11,505 nucleotides of DNA, taken from NCBI GenBank assembly GCA_031290325.1, contig JAITNU010000181.1, positions 1 to 11,505 of the forward strand, written 5' to 3'. Shown here one piece after another: positions 5,529-11,384 of this stretch. A program made the translations under genes and the position numbers. Under the pieces are notes generated by a model. The model did no database searches and was not told the origin of the DNA. It was given only the letters and a program-made list of their open reading frames with translations. Positions within the stretch are counted from its first letter, which is position 1. Every line of letters begins with the position of its first letter. The stretch comes from Treponema sp. (GTDB lineage: Bacteria; Spirochaetota; Spirochaetia; Treponematales; Breznakiellaceae).

Positions 5529-6539
5529 ATGCACATGGCGGATGCTTTGCTTTCACCAGCAGTAGGAGGCGTGATGACCGCGGTCAGCGCCATTGGTATC
5601 GGATATGGGGTAAAAAAAATCGCCGGCAATACGTTTGACGAAAAGAAAATTCCCATGATGGGGGTCATGGGGGCCTTTGTATTCGCAGGCCAGATGATCA
5701 ACTTTACTATTCCCGGCACCGGTTCAAGTGGCCATATCGGAGGGGGCATACTTCTTGCCGCCCTCCTCGGTCCCTACCCGGCGCTCCTGACCCTTGCGTC
5801 GGTCCTGCTCATCCAGTGCCTGTTCTTCGCCGACGGCGGGCTTTTAGCCTATGGGTGTAATGTGTTCAATATGGGGATAAGCGCCTGTTTCTTTGCCTAT
5901 CATCTCATCTTTAAACCCATCGTTACCAAGGGGATGGATAACAAACACATCACCATTGCCTCAATAGCTGCAGCGATTATCGGGTTACAGATCGGGGCCT
6001 TCTGCGTGGTTCTGGAAACCCTCCTTTCCGGGGTTACCGAATTACCCTTCGGCGCCTTTGTCCTCTTGATGCAACCCATTCATCTTGCCATTGGCCTTGT
6101 GGAAGGGATCGTTACCGCCGCAGTCCTCTGTTATGTTCACCGGGTCCGGCCTGAACTGCTGGACAGTACCGTAGAGAACACCAAGCTCCCTGTCGGGGTT
6201 CCCATGAAAAACATCCTGATCAGTTTTCTGGTACTCACCGTTATCGTCGGCGGTGTCCTTTCACTCTTCGCCTCTGCATACCCCGATGGACTTGAGTGGT
6301 CCATGGAAGGGGTGGCAGGCACGACTGAGCTTGAGCGGGAAGGCCCGGTGTATGAAGCGGTGAATTCCGTGGTAGAGACCACCGCTTTCATGCCCGATTA
6401 TGGCTTTGCAGGGGATGAAGAAGGCGCTCCCCTGGGGACTGCGGCAGCGGGAATCATCGGCAGCAGCATCACCATCCTGATTGCCGGGGGAGTCGGGTTT
6501 GTCATCCATGCGGTACGGAGGAGAAACGCCGTCGCATGA
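5529..6539 (+). CDS. cbiM: CbiM-type cobalt/nickel ECF transporter substrate-binding component with fused CbiN-like domain
   Basis: Integral membrane protein that captures Co2+ or Ni2+ for an energy-coupling-factor importer. Residues 1-210 are the CbiM domain. The N-terminus MHMADALLSP carries His2, which in characterised CbiM/NikM proteins coordinates the metal together with the terminal amine, so the exact start matters. AGGAGG 6 nt upstream supports it. GTGSSGHIGGG at 63-73 holds the second metal-site His (69). FADGGLLAYGCN (100-111) and LLMQPIHLAIGLVEG (179-193) are further family blocks. Residues 225-336 form a CbiN/PDGLE-like tail: helix 228-247, PDGLEWS at 252-258, an acidic extracytoplasmic loop, then helix 307-328. 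The fusion supplies both M and N functions in one polypeptide of 336 residues. The stop overlaps cbiQ by 4 bp. Metal specificity (Co versus Ni) cannot be settled from sequence. Confidence 0.93.
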   Translation: MHMADALLSPAVGGVMTAVSAIGIGYGVKKIAGNTFDEKKIPMMGVMGAFVFAGQMINFTIPGTGSSGHIGGGILLAALLGPYPALLTLASVLLIQCLFFADGGLLAYGCNVFNMGISACFFAYHLIFKPIVTKGMDNKHITIASIAAAIIGLQIGAFCVVLETLLSGVTELPFGAFVLLMQPIHLAIGLVEGIVTAAVLCYVHRVRPELLDSTVENTKLPVGVPMKNILISFLVLTVIVGGVLSLFASAYPDGLEWSMEGVAGTTELEREGPVYEAVNSVVETTAFMPDYGFAGDEEGAPLGTAAAGIIGSSITILIAGGVGFVIHAVRRRNAVA

Positions 6540-7339
6540 GCCTTGGAAGCGCCCTTACGGGTATTGATCACCTGGAAAGACTGGCCTTGGGAACCTCACC
6601 GGTTCACCGGCTCCATCCCCGGGCCAAGCTCCTCACCACCATCGCCTATATCATAACGGTCATATCCTTCCCTTCCTGGAATGTCTCAGGTCTGGTGCCG
6701 TTTCTCTTTTATCCGGCCATACTGATGTCCCTCTCAGGCACACCCTACAAGCCCCTTTTGACCCGGCTCCTTGGGGCGCTGCCCTTTTCGCTCATGGGAG
6801 GCCTCAGCAACCTCGTGCTGCTCCGGGGAACCGCCTTTTCCCTGGGTTTCTTGACCGTAAGCCTCGGCATGGTTTCCTTTGTCTCGATCATGCTGAAAAC
6901 CCTGCTCACCGTGTTTGCAGTGCTTATCCTGATTGCGACCACCTCGTTTATTGAAATCAGTCGCCAGTTAAGCGCTTTGGGAATGCCGAAAATCCTGAGC
7001 CTCCAACTGGTTATGACCTATCGGTATTTATCGGTACTCATCGGAGAGGCTGTTTCAATGTTCACCGCCTATATATTGCGTTCAGGGGGTCAAAAAGGCA
7101 TCCGCATGCAGGATATGGGCAGCTTTCTGGGACAGCTCATACTCCGCAGTTTTGACCGGGCCGAGCGGGTATACCAGGCCATGAAGTGCCGGGGCTTTGA
7201 GGGTGCCTATCGGGGAAGGGCGAGCGCCGGTTTCAGTGCTTCCGATTATGGGTATACCCTTGCCCTTATCGCTCTGATGATTTTTTTCCGGTTTTTCAAC
7301 CTGAGCGTGTTCGCCGGGAACTTACTACAGGGGCGATAG
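6536..7339 (+). CDS. cbiQ: CbiQ, transmembrane coupling (T) subunit of the cobalt/nickel ECF transporter
   Basis: EcfT-type membrane protein that transmits ATP-driven movement from CbiO to CbiM; 267 residues, normal length. DHLERLALGTSPVHRLHPRAKLL at 11-33 (in two blocks) is the typical CbiQ opening. Several hydrophobic helices follow (about 33-64, 79-98, 102-136, 240-262). The cytoplasmic coupling region contains SALGMPK at 146-152 and AMKCRGF at 215-221, the latter matching the Arg-Gly motif that docks on the ATPase. Its ATG overlaps the cbiM TGA (ATGA), indicating translational coupling. A 99-bp gap, unusual within such an operon, separates it from cbiO. Confidence 0.92.
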   Translation: MSLGSALTGIDHLERLALGTSPVHRLHPRAKLLTTIAYIITVISFPSWNVSGLVPFLFYPAILMSLSGTPYKPLLTRLLGALPFSLMGGLSNLVLLRGTAFSLGFLTVSLGMVSFVSIMLKTLLTVFAVLILIATTSFIEISRQLSALGMPKILSLQLVMTYRYLSVLIGEAVSMFTAYILRSGGQKGIRMQDMGSFLGQLILRSFDRAERVYQAMKCRGFEGAYRGRASAGFSASDYGYTLALIALMIFFRFFNLSVFAGNLLQGR

Positions 7340-7381
7340 CGGGACTTTACAGAGGAACCGGATAGGAGGTATAGTTAAGGC

Positions 7382-7432
7382 ATGATCAATTGCAGGTGTC
7401 TGGTCTTCCATGCCGGCATGATAAAGGTATAG
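7382..7432 (+). CDS. Possible 16-residue leader ORF before cbiO
   Basis: In the cbiQ-cbiO gap an ATG opens a short frame encoding MINCRCLVFHAGMIKV. It ends in TAG 6 nt before the cbiO TTG and is in the same frame as cbiO. AGGAGG (7364-7369) lies 12 nt upstream and AAGG directly before it. The peptide has a Cys-X-Cys and a His, suggestive of metal binding but too short to judge. It could serve translational coupling, or be the remnant of a longer cbiO start region. Confidence 0.25.
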   Translation: MINCRCLVFHAGMIKV

Positions 7433-7438
7433 GATTTT

Positions 7439-8140
7439 TTGCTCCATGTAACAAACCTGACCGTGACCTATAAGGGAGCTGGTGACGCAGTTGTTTTAGG
7501 GGATATAACTTTTTCCCTGCGCTTAGGGGAACGACTTGCGCTGATAGGCGCCAACGGTGCCGGGAAGTCTACCCTCCTCCTCAGTTTGATAGGCATTATG
7601 ACCCCCAAAGCGGGGGAAATCATCGCCGGAGATATTCCGGTAACCCAGGAACGCCTGCGGGATCTGCGGCAGCTCGTGGGGATGGTGTTTCAAAACCCCG
7701 ATGATCAGCTTTTTATGCCCACAGTGCTGGAGGACATCGCCTTTGGGCTTCGTAATTACGGCTTTGATGAAAAGACTATTGAAGCACGGATCGATGCTAT
7801 GCTGGGGCGTCTGGGCATTGCTCACCTCAAAAATCGCATGTCCCACCGGCTTTCAGGGGGAGAGAAACGCCTTGTGGCCCTGGCGGGGGTACTCGTAATG
7901 GAACCCTCGCTACTGCTCATGGATGAACCCTCTTCGTTCCTCGATCCCCGCGCCCGGCGGACCCTCATCACCATCCTCGATGACCTGCCCCAGACCATGG
8001 TGATAGCCACCCACGATCTCGACCTGGCCCTTACCCTCTGCCGCCGGACCATCCTGCTGAAACAGGGCCGTATTTTTGCCGACGGCCCGGTGGGGGAGCT
8101 TTTGGATGATCCGGTTCTGCTGGAACAGTGCGGCTTATAA
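7439..8140 (+). CDS. cbiO: CbiO, ATPase subunit of the cobalt/nickel ECF transporter
   Basis: ABC ATPase that energises the CbiMQO importer at the inner face of the membrane. All nucleotide-binding motifs are present: Walker A GANGAGKST at 37-45, Q-loop Gln85 in VFQNPDDQLF, signature LSGGE at 138-142, Walker B LLLMDEP at 158-164 with catalytic Glu163, D-loop near SFLDP, and switch His192 in IATHD. VFQNPDDQLF is typical of ECF/CbiO ATPases. Length 233 is at the short end, as in NikO-like forms without the long C-terminal extension. The start is TTG at 7439: an in-frame TAG at 7430-7432 excludes an upstream ATG, AGGA (7431-7434) precedes the TTG, and MLHVTNLTV matches the usual N-terminus. Last gene of the operon; T-rich sequence follows, but I see no stem-loop terminator. 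Confidence 0.93.
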   Translation: MLHVTNLTVTYKGAGDAVVLGDITFSLRLGERLALIGANGAGKSTLLLSLIGIMTPKAGEIIAGDIPVTQERLRDLRQLVGMVFQNPDDQLFMPTVLEDIAFGLRNYGFDEKTIEARIDAMLGRLGIAHLKNRMSHRLSGGEKRLVALAGVLVMEPSLLLMDEPSSFLDPRARRTLITILDDLPQTMVIATHDLDLALTLCRRTILLKQGRIFADGPVGELLDDPVLLEQCGL

Positions 8141-8176
8141 TATTTTTCTTTTTTCTCATTTTTTGTCTTATACCAC

Positions 8177-8205
8177 TTGATTAAATAAGTGCCCTTAGAT
8201 AGAAT
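8177..8205 (+). promoter_or_regulatory. Promoter of tRNA-Gly
   Basis: TTGATT (8177-8182), 17-nt spacer, TAGAAT (8200-8205). Initiation near 8212 would start just before the mature 5' end at 8215. It overlaps an imperfect dyad CACTT/AAGTG (8174-8178 with 8187-8191). Confidence 0.55.
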
Positions 8206-8214
8206 AAATAAAAA

Positions 8215-8286
8215 GCGGCTGTCGTATAACGGCTATTACCCCAGCCTTCCAAGCTGGAGACGTGGGTTCGACTCCCATCAGCCGCT
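8215..8286 (+). tRNA. tRNA-Gly (anticodon UCC)
   Basis: A 72-nt cloverleaf. Acceptor arms GCGGCTG (8215-8221) and CAGCCGC (8279-8285) pair fully, with discriminator T at 8286. The anticodon stem CCAGC/GCTGG encloses loop CTTCCAA with anticodon TCC at 8248-8250. The T arm TGGG-TTCGACT-CCCA is canonical. CCA is not encoded. It decodes GGA/GGG glycine codons. The gene abuts a region of recombinase and toxin remnants, the usual situation for an integration-target tRNA. Confidence 0.97.
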
Positions 8287-8417
8287 TATATTGATCTTTT
8301 CTTCACATAAAGATTAGAAAATATAGGTAACTCTGAAAGTATGGCACCCGTGCGATTATTTTTTTGGAGGTATGCCATGCCCCTCGTATCCTCGTCTGTG
8401 AGGCCATAATCAGATGA

Positions 8418-8830
8418 AATCACCGCAGGGGCCTGCTCCGGTTTATCTCTTTGGATGATGGCAGCCCGACTTATTGCGGAAAGCAGACCTACTCTTCGGC
8501 CACAATAGCCCTCTACAAAGAGACCTTTAATCACTACATCACCCTTAACCTGAAAATGATGGAAATCGAGGAGACGGATAGCCTCTCCTTTATGAGCCGC
8601 ATGGGAATCATCAAGACCAGGGATGAGAGAATGATAGCCGCAGATCCTATGAAATTATTATCCGGTTTGTCCGCATGGCCTTTAAAGAGTATCAGTGGAC
8701 CAATAAACGCTGGATAAATCCTTTTGCTGATCTTGATGTTCCACATCCCAAAACTACCCTGCACCGGGAAGCCCTGGAGACTGGGGACCAGCTAACCCAG
8801 CCGCTATCAAGAGAGGGTTGCTCTTCATGA
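8418..8830 (+). pseudogene. Tyrosine recombinase (phage-type integrase) remnant, frameshifted
   Basis: Two overlapping plus-strand frames together read like the core-binding (SAM-like) domain of a phage-type tyrosine recombinase. The first contains SATIALYKETFNHYI and then an IEETDSLSFMSRMGI segment. After a frameshift near 8620-8630 the second continues YEIIIRFVRMAFKEYQW, NKRWINPFADLDVPHPK and a tail reaching TGA at 8828-8830. The pattern of LYKETFNHYI, the RMAFKE helix and INPF followed by a basic linker is characteristic of that domain. The catalytic domain with the R-H-R-Y residues is missing, and no intact start is present. Bases 8340-8415 may hold a degraded N-terminus but are not convincing. 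The position 130 bp past a tRNA gene fits an integrated element that has decayed. Assignment rests on pattern recognition only. Confidence 0.5.
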
Positions 8831-8853
8831 TTGAATCCGGATATTATACAGTA

Positions 8854-9510
8854 ATGAGATTAAAAAATTTCGTATTAATTTTAGTATTTTTGAATTTACT
8901 TATAGGCTGTGCTGCAATGAAGGGTATAGCTGATTTAAATACATTACCTGAAAATAGTCTTAGAGGCAATCCTTCTAATACTGTCAACGCAATAGAATAT
9001 GTTTCTGAGGTTTTAGTACATCCAGCAGGACGTGAAATTATAGCATACAATAGAAGAGTATTTAATGCTAATAATCCAAGAGGTAAAATTTTTAACTATC
9101 ATAGTTTTTATGTTTTCTTGAAGGATGGACAATTTGAGCACACGCTTGTGTTTTCAGATACACCTAGAGGTTCTAAATATAAAGAATGTTGGATGCTTGA
9201 TGCCAAAACCGATGTAGATTCTTACAATCTATTTATATATTCAGATAATCCTTGGGATGTAGAAGAATATATAGGGCCTAATGGTGAAGCAACTTTGAAT
9301 GTTGTGCTTACAGCACAAAATATTTTAGATAGAATAGACAAAAATTACAGGTTTTTTGGCCCTGCTATTGTCAGGAAATTAGCCTGGTATCATCAGCTAT
9401 GGATGTTTTTAGTTCCACCGCCAATTATGGTTTATGGTCCACTATTATTAATATCGATACATACTGATGACTGTGTTACTGCGGTACTTGATACTATGGC
9501 CTGGGAATAA
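8854..9510 (+). CDS. Orphan lipoprotein of unknown function, low-GC gene
   Basis: Predicted lipoprotein of 218 residues from the ATG at 8854. The N-terminus MRLKNFVLILVFLNLLIGC is a type II signal peptide with lipobox LIGC, so the mature protein would start at Cys19 and be membrane-anchored. An in-frame ATG at 8827 would add nine residues ahead of the signal and is less natural, although it has a purine-rich AGAGAGGG further upstream. The body is polar with a YxF-rich stretch (NYHSFYVFLKDGQFEHTLVF), an acidic middle, and a hydrophobic C-terminal part (WMFLVPPPIMVYGPLLLISI). I recognise no domain. The gene is clearly A+T-rich compared with the GC-rich metal and aldolase genes, with many AAT, TTA and ATA codons, suggesting a different origin. 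The frame is intact, unlike most neighbours. Confidence 0.7.
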   Translation: MRLKNFVLILVFLNLLIGCAAMKGIADLNTLPENSLRGNPSNTVNAIEYVSEVLVHPAGREIIAYNRRVFNANNPRGKIFNYHSFYVFLKDGQFEHTLVFSDTPRGSKYKECWMLDAKTDVDSYNLFIYSDNPWDVEEYIGPNGEATLNVVLTAQNILDRIDKNYRFFGPAIVRKLAWYHQLWMFLVPPPIMVYGPLLLISIHTDDCVTAVLDTMAWE

Positions 9511-9543
9511 AGGCAGGCGAGAAGGCGATCTACCCACTTGTAT

Positions 9544-9760
9544 ATGCGTTTAGACGGTATAGACCGGAACGATAACAAAAATGATATAAATAAAGACGTG
9601 CATCATATTGATTTTGAAGACGTCCAATATATCTTTTTTGATGGTCATAGAACGTATCGACAGAAGTAAAGAAAACATGTCTGGGGAAGAACACTGGCAG
9701 ACTCTGGGAAAAGTGGGAAAGGTTCTGTTCGTGATCTATACAGAGCGCAGAGAACGGTAA
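9544..9760 (+). pseudogene. brnT: BrnT-type ribonuclease toxin, frameshifted and 3'-truncated
   Basis: BrnT is the RelE-fold RNase toxin of BrnT/BrnA type II modules. From the ATG at 9544 the frame reads DNKNDINKDVHHIDFEDVQY then IFFDGHRTYRQK and hits TAA at 9667-9669. The next frame resumes with ENMSGEEHWQTLGKVGKVLF then VIYTERRER and stops at 9758-9760. Together these follow the family order: an N-terminal D-K-N-INK-HHIDFEDA block, a D-xR turn, then EERWxxxGxxxxxLFVIYTER. The usual WD before DNK is altered to RND, and the C-terminal block with RLISAR is missing; sequence switches directly to hicA. No brnA antitoxin gene follows. The gene is therefore inactive by both a frameshift and a truncating junction. 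Confidence 0.6.
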
Positions 9761-9929
9761 GGACTTTGTTAAAAAATTGCTTAAAGACGGCTGGGTGCTG
9801 GTGCGTATAAACGGTTCCCACCATGTTATGCGGAAAAACGGCACGTCTATATCCATGCCTGTACATAAAAACGAAGACTTGAAACCCGGTATTCTTAATT
9901 CTCTACCTAAAAAGGCAGGATACAAATGA
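9753..9929 (+). pseudogene. hicA: HicA-type mRNA interferase toxin lacking a start codon
   Basis: HicA is a small dsRBD-like mRNA interferase of HicAB type II modules. Fifty-eight codons read NGKDFVKKLLKDGWVLVRIN, then GSHHVMRKNG, then ISMPVHKNEDLKPGILN and LPKKAGYK before TGA. This is essentially the whole family, including the catalytic His in GSHH and the PVH and LKPG blocks. The frame lacks only an initiation codon: where ATG is expected the sequence is GAG, and an in-frame TGA lies seven codons upstream (9732-9734) with no ATG, GTG or TTG between. The first codons coincide with the end of the brnT remnant, so the two genes appear joined by a deletion. The stop overlaps the hicB ATG by 4 bp, the standard hicAB arrangement. 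Expression would need a non-canonical start, for example ATA. Confidence 0.75.
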
Positions 9930-10204
9930 AAACAAATATTCCTTGTAAGATCACCTATTCCGAAGCGGATAAGTGCTGGTACGTTGAATCTCCAGGATTT
10001 TACGACAGCATTATGACTTATGGCGATACTCTTGACAACGCAAAGGCTATGGCGAAAGAAGCCGTTACCGGACAAGCGTGGCAATTGCCGAAATCAAGGC
10101 GGGTCGCAACCAAGCCGGATATTGCTACTATCCAGGTTGCGGTCTTTTCTTGGCTGTCTTTTTTCTTGACTTCTTTTTTTCTCACAGGCTCTCCTCTTGT
10201 TTAA
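9926..10204 (+). pseudogene. hicB: HicB-type antitoxin, N-terminal half with an unrelated C-terminus
   Basis: HicB antitoxins have a partial RNase H-like N-terminal domain that binds HicA and usually a C-terminal DNA-binding domain. Residues 1-49 fit the family well: CKITYSEADKCWYVESPGFY at 7-26, TYGDTLDNAKAMAKEAVTG at 31-49. After residue 49 (base about 10072) similarity stops abruptly; the rest (QAWQLPKS..., then a Phe/Leu-rich hydrophobic tail) has no resemblance to a HicB C-terminus and arises from T-rich DNA. The gene is therefore either truncated by recombination or frameshifted near 10072. The ATG overlaps hicA by 4 bp. Whether the remaining half still binds HicA is unknown, but the DNA-binding part is absent. 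Confidence 0.7.
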
Positions 10205-10342
10205 TCTTGATTATCTTGGAGAAGGCTCCATCATATTTTTATATTTTTTCAAAAAATAAATTTACAAAAATATAAAAAATCATGTATTATAAAATTTTGG
10301 CGGTCACGGTGGTGTACTGGCAGAAGACTCATGGAGGAGTGT
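10205..10342. other. AT-rich spacer with a 13-bp inverted repeat
   Basis: No gene is apparent. A perfect A/T-only inverted repeat, TTTTTATATTTTT (10236-10248) and AAAAATATAAAAA (10266-10278), surrounds a 17-nt loop. It lacks G-C pairs, so it is not a convincing terminator; it may simply be low-complexity DNA or a melting-prone region ahead of the next gene. Confidence 0.35.
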
Positions 10343-10530
10343 ATGGATATACAGCTTATCATTGGTTGTCACTGTGGGCAAGCGCAGGTATCGCATGGGA
10401 GATTGCTCAGACCAAACTCAAGGCCCTGGAAATCCGGCTTGCAATCGTCGAAAGTGAACACAAGTCGGATCATGACCTGCTCATTGAGATACGGACGAAA
10501 CTGGATATGCTTATCCAACGGGGGATATGA
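10343..10530 (+). pseudogene. Phage-like small membrane/coiled-coil protein, frameshifted
   Basis: GGAGGAG (10333-10339) precedes an ATG at 10343 that reads MDIQLIIG, the start of a membrane helix. The continuation lies in another frame: SLWASAGIAWEIAQTKLKAL then EIRLAIVESEHKSDHDLLIE and IRTKLDMLIQRGI. Joined, they would give a protein of about 62 residues: one N-terminal transmembrane segment, a heptad-like coiled coil, and a terminal IRTKLD-LI motif as in small phage holin-associated (XhlA-like) proteins. A one-base shift between about 10367 and 10385 breaks it. A longer open frame beginning at ATG 10282 exists but its first 30 residues look unlike this family. The stop overlaps the next small lipoprotein start by 4 bp. 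The phage assignment is pattern-based. Confidence 0.4.
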
Positions 10531-10646
10531 TGAAACGTATGAAAAAACTGTCTCTGATTTTAATATCAATGCTATGTGTGTCTTGCGTTACCCGTCCATA
10601 TACGATAGATGATCAACGTTCGATTGTAAGTCTGAAATCCTCTTGA
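10527..10646 (+). CDS. Tiny lipoprotein, possibly a phage o-spanin-like fragment
   Basis: Starting at ATG 10527 (or the adjoining ATG at 10530) is a 39-codon frame whose first 20 residues, MMKRMKKLSLILISMLCVSC, form a lipoprotein signal with lipobox CVSC. Only 19 residues follow (VTRPYTIDDQRSIVSLKSS). The start overlaps the stop of the phage-like membrane gene (ATGA), implying one operon. In phage lysis cassettes a small outer-membrane lipoprotein (Rz1 type) often follows holin genes, so this may be such a protein or the 5' end of a longer truncated lipoprotein gene. Its stop lies within the -35 box of the next module. Confidence 0.45.
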   Translation: MMKRMKKLSLILISMLCVSCVTRPYTIDDQRSIVSLKSS

Positions 10647-10671
10647 CAGTTCGTTGATTATAGACTACATT
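10643..10671 (+). promoter_or_regulatory. Candidate promoter of the killer/antidote module
   Basis: A perfect -35 TTGACA (10643-10648), 17-nt spacer and -10 TACATT (10666-10671). The toxin ATG is 6 nt beyond the -10, so the transcript may be nearly leaderless. A 7-bp inverted repeat, ATCAACG (10612-10618) and CGTTGAT (10652-10658), spans the -35 and could take part in autoregulation. Confidence 0.45.
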
Positions 10672-10677
10672 TAGATT

Positions 10678-10986
10678 ATGAAGATAGTACGCAGATCAAA
10701 CATTTACAAGCGATGGCTTACAAACCTTCGGGATAGTCTAAAGCTCGCATAATAGCCAGGGTCAAGCGGCTTTCTCAGGGCAATCAAGCCCATCGGCGAT
10801 GGTTGCTCCGAAATGCGTATTGATTATGGTCCCGCTTATCGGGTGTATTACAAAGAGATCGGGAAGGAGATCATTATCCTGCTCTGCGGCGGTGAAAAGA
10901 CTACTCAGCAGGCGGATATAGCCCAGGCCAAAGAAATAGCCAGAAATTATAATCCTGACGAGGGAGTAAGAACATGGAAAAAGTAA
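10678..10986 (+). pseudogene. RelE/ParE-like addiction-module killer toxin with two frameshifts
   Basis: This is the toxin of the 'putative addiction module killer / antidote' (HigB-like) family. The gene opens at ATG 10678 with MKIVRRSNIYKRWLTNLRDS, then runs into TAA TAG. A second frame continues KARIIARVKRLSQGN, the usual next block. After about 10785 the original frame resumes with KPIGDGCSEMRIDYG, AYRVYYKEIGKEIIILLCGG, EKTTQQADIAQAKEIARNYN and a short tail ending at 10984-10986. The missing residues between QGN and KPIGDG, normally a GDV-like link, point to a deletion of roughly 10 bases; the first shift lies near 10738-10742. The net frame is restored, but stops lie between, so full-length toxin cannot be made. 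Its end overlaps the antidote ATG by 13 nt. Conserved toxin residues (RIDYG.AYRVYY) are otherwise preserved, suggesting recent decay. Confidence 0.72.
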
Positions 10987-11309
10987 CAGTAGCTGATTGG
11001 GATCCCGCTGAATACATAGAAACCAAGGAAGATGCCATAGCCTTTCTTGAGGGCGCCTTGGAAGAAAACGGCCCCGAATTCCTCCTAAAAACCATCGGGT
11101 ATATCGCCCGTTCTAAAGGCATGACCGAGCTGGCGCGGGAGCTCAACCTAAATAGGGAAGGACTGTATAAATCCTTTTCATCAAAGGGGAACCCGTCGTT
11201 TTTAACGGTGGTTAAGGTTCTTGACAATCTTGGCTTCCGCATCAGAATTGAGCAGAAGGTGTCCATGCCGCCCGCAGATGCGTGGAGGCGGGGGAAGCCG
11301 AAACGTTGA
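10974..11309 (+). CDS. Addiction-module antidote (HTH antitoxin), intact
   Basis: Antitoxin partner of the killer family: a helix-turn-helix protein that binds the toxin and represses the operon. It has 111 residues. The N-terminal segment WDPAEYIETKEDAIAFLEGA (8-27) is the typical antidote opening. The helix-turn-helix reads IARSKGMTELARELNLNREG (44-63), followed by LYKSFSSKGNPSFLTVVKVL (64-83) and LGFRIRIE, all characteristic. The ATG overlaps the toxin's 3' end by 13 nt, usual for these operons. Start is chosen on homology; GGGAG lies 7 nt upstream. The basic C-terminal tail (RRGKPKR) is an extension. With its toxin frameshifted this is now an orphan antitoxin, which could still act against related toxins or as a regulator at other sites. 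Confidence 0.85.
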   Translation: MEKVTVADWDPAEYIETKEDAIAFLEGALEENGPEFLLKTIGYIARSKGMTELARELNLNREGLYKSFSSKGNPSFLTVVKVLDNLGFRIRIEQKVSMPPADAWRRGKPKR

Positions 11310-11343
11310 CGGCGTGGAAAGGAGAGGACCCCCTCTTGACCTT

Positions 11344-11363
11344 TTGTCTTATATATAAGACAA
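11344..11363. promoter_or_regulatory. Perfect 20-bp palindrome, candidate operator
   Basis: TTGTCTTATATATAAGACAA is identical to its reverse complement. It lies between the antidote stop and the next killer-like frame, directly after TTGACC (11336-11341), a plausible -35. A dyad at this position is what an autoregulating HTH antitoxin would bind. Confidence 0.55.
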
Positions 11364-11384
11364 TTTTAGTATATATGATATTGA

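Noticed and set aside
8286..8534. Minus-strand open frame directly after the tRNA
   Set aside because: No family resemblance and no ribosome-binding site; plus-strand recombinase similarity covers its upstream part.
8279..8805. 8-bp repeat CAGCCGCT at the tRNA end and at 8798-8805 as attL/attR
   Set aside because: Too short to exceed chance in a GC-rich stretch; kept only as a note in the integration-site finding.
9530..10084. Minus-strand open frame of 184 codons opposite the toxin remnants
   Set aside because: The plus strand carries clear BrnT, HicA and HicB similarity over the same bases; the minus frame is composition-driven and has no recognisable motif.
10205..10281. A/T-only 13-bp inverted repeat as an intrinsic terminator
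   Set aside because: No G-C pairs in the stem, so it would be too weak; likely low-complexity sequence.
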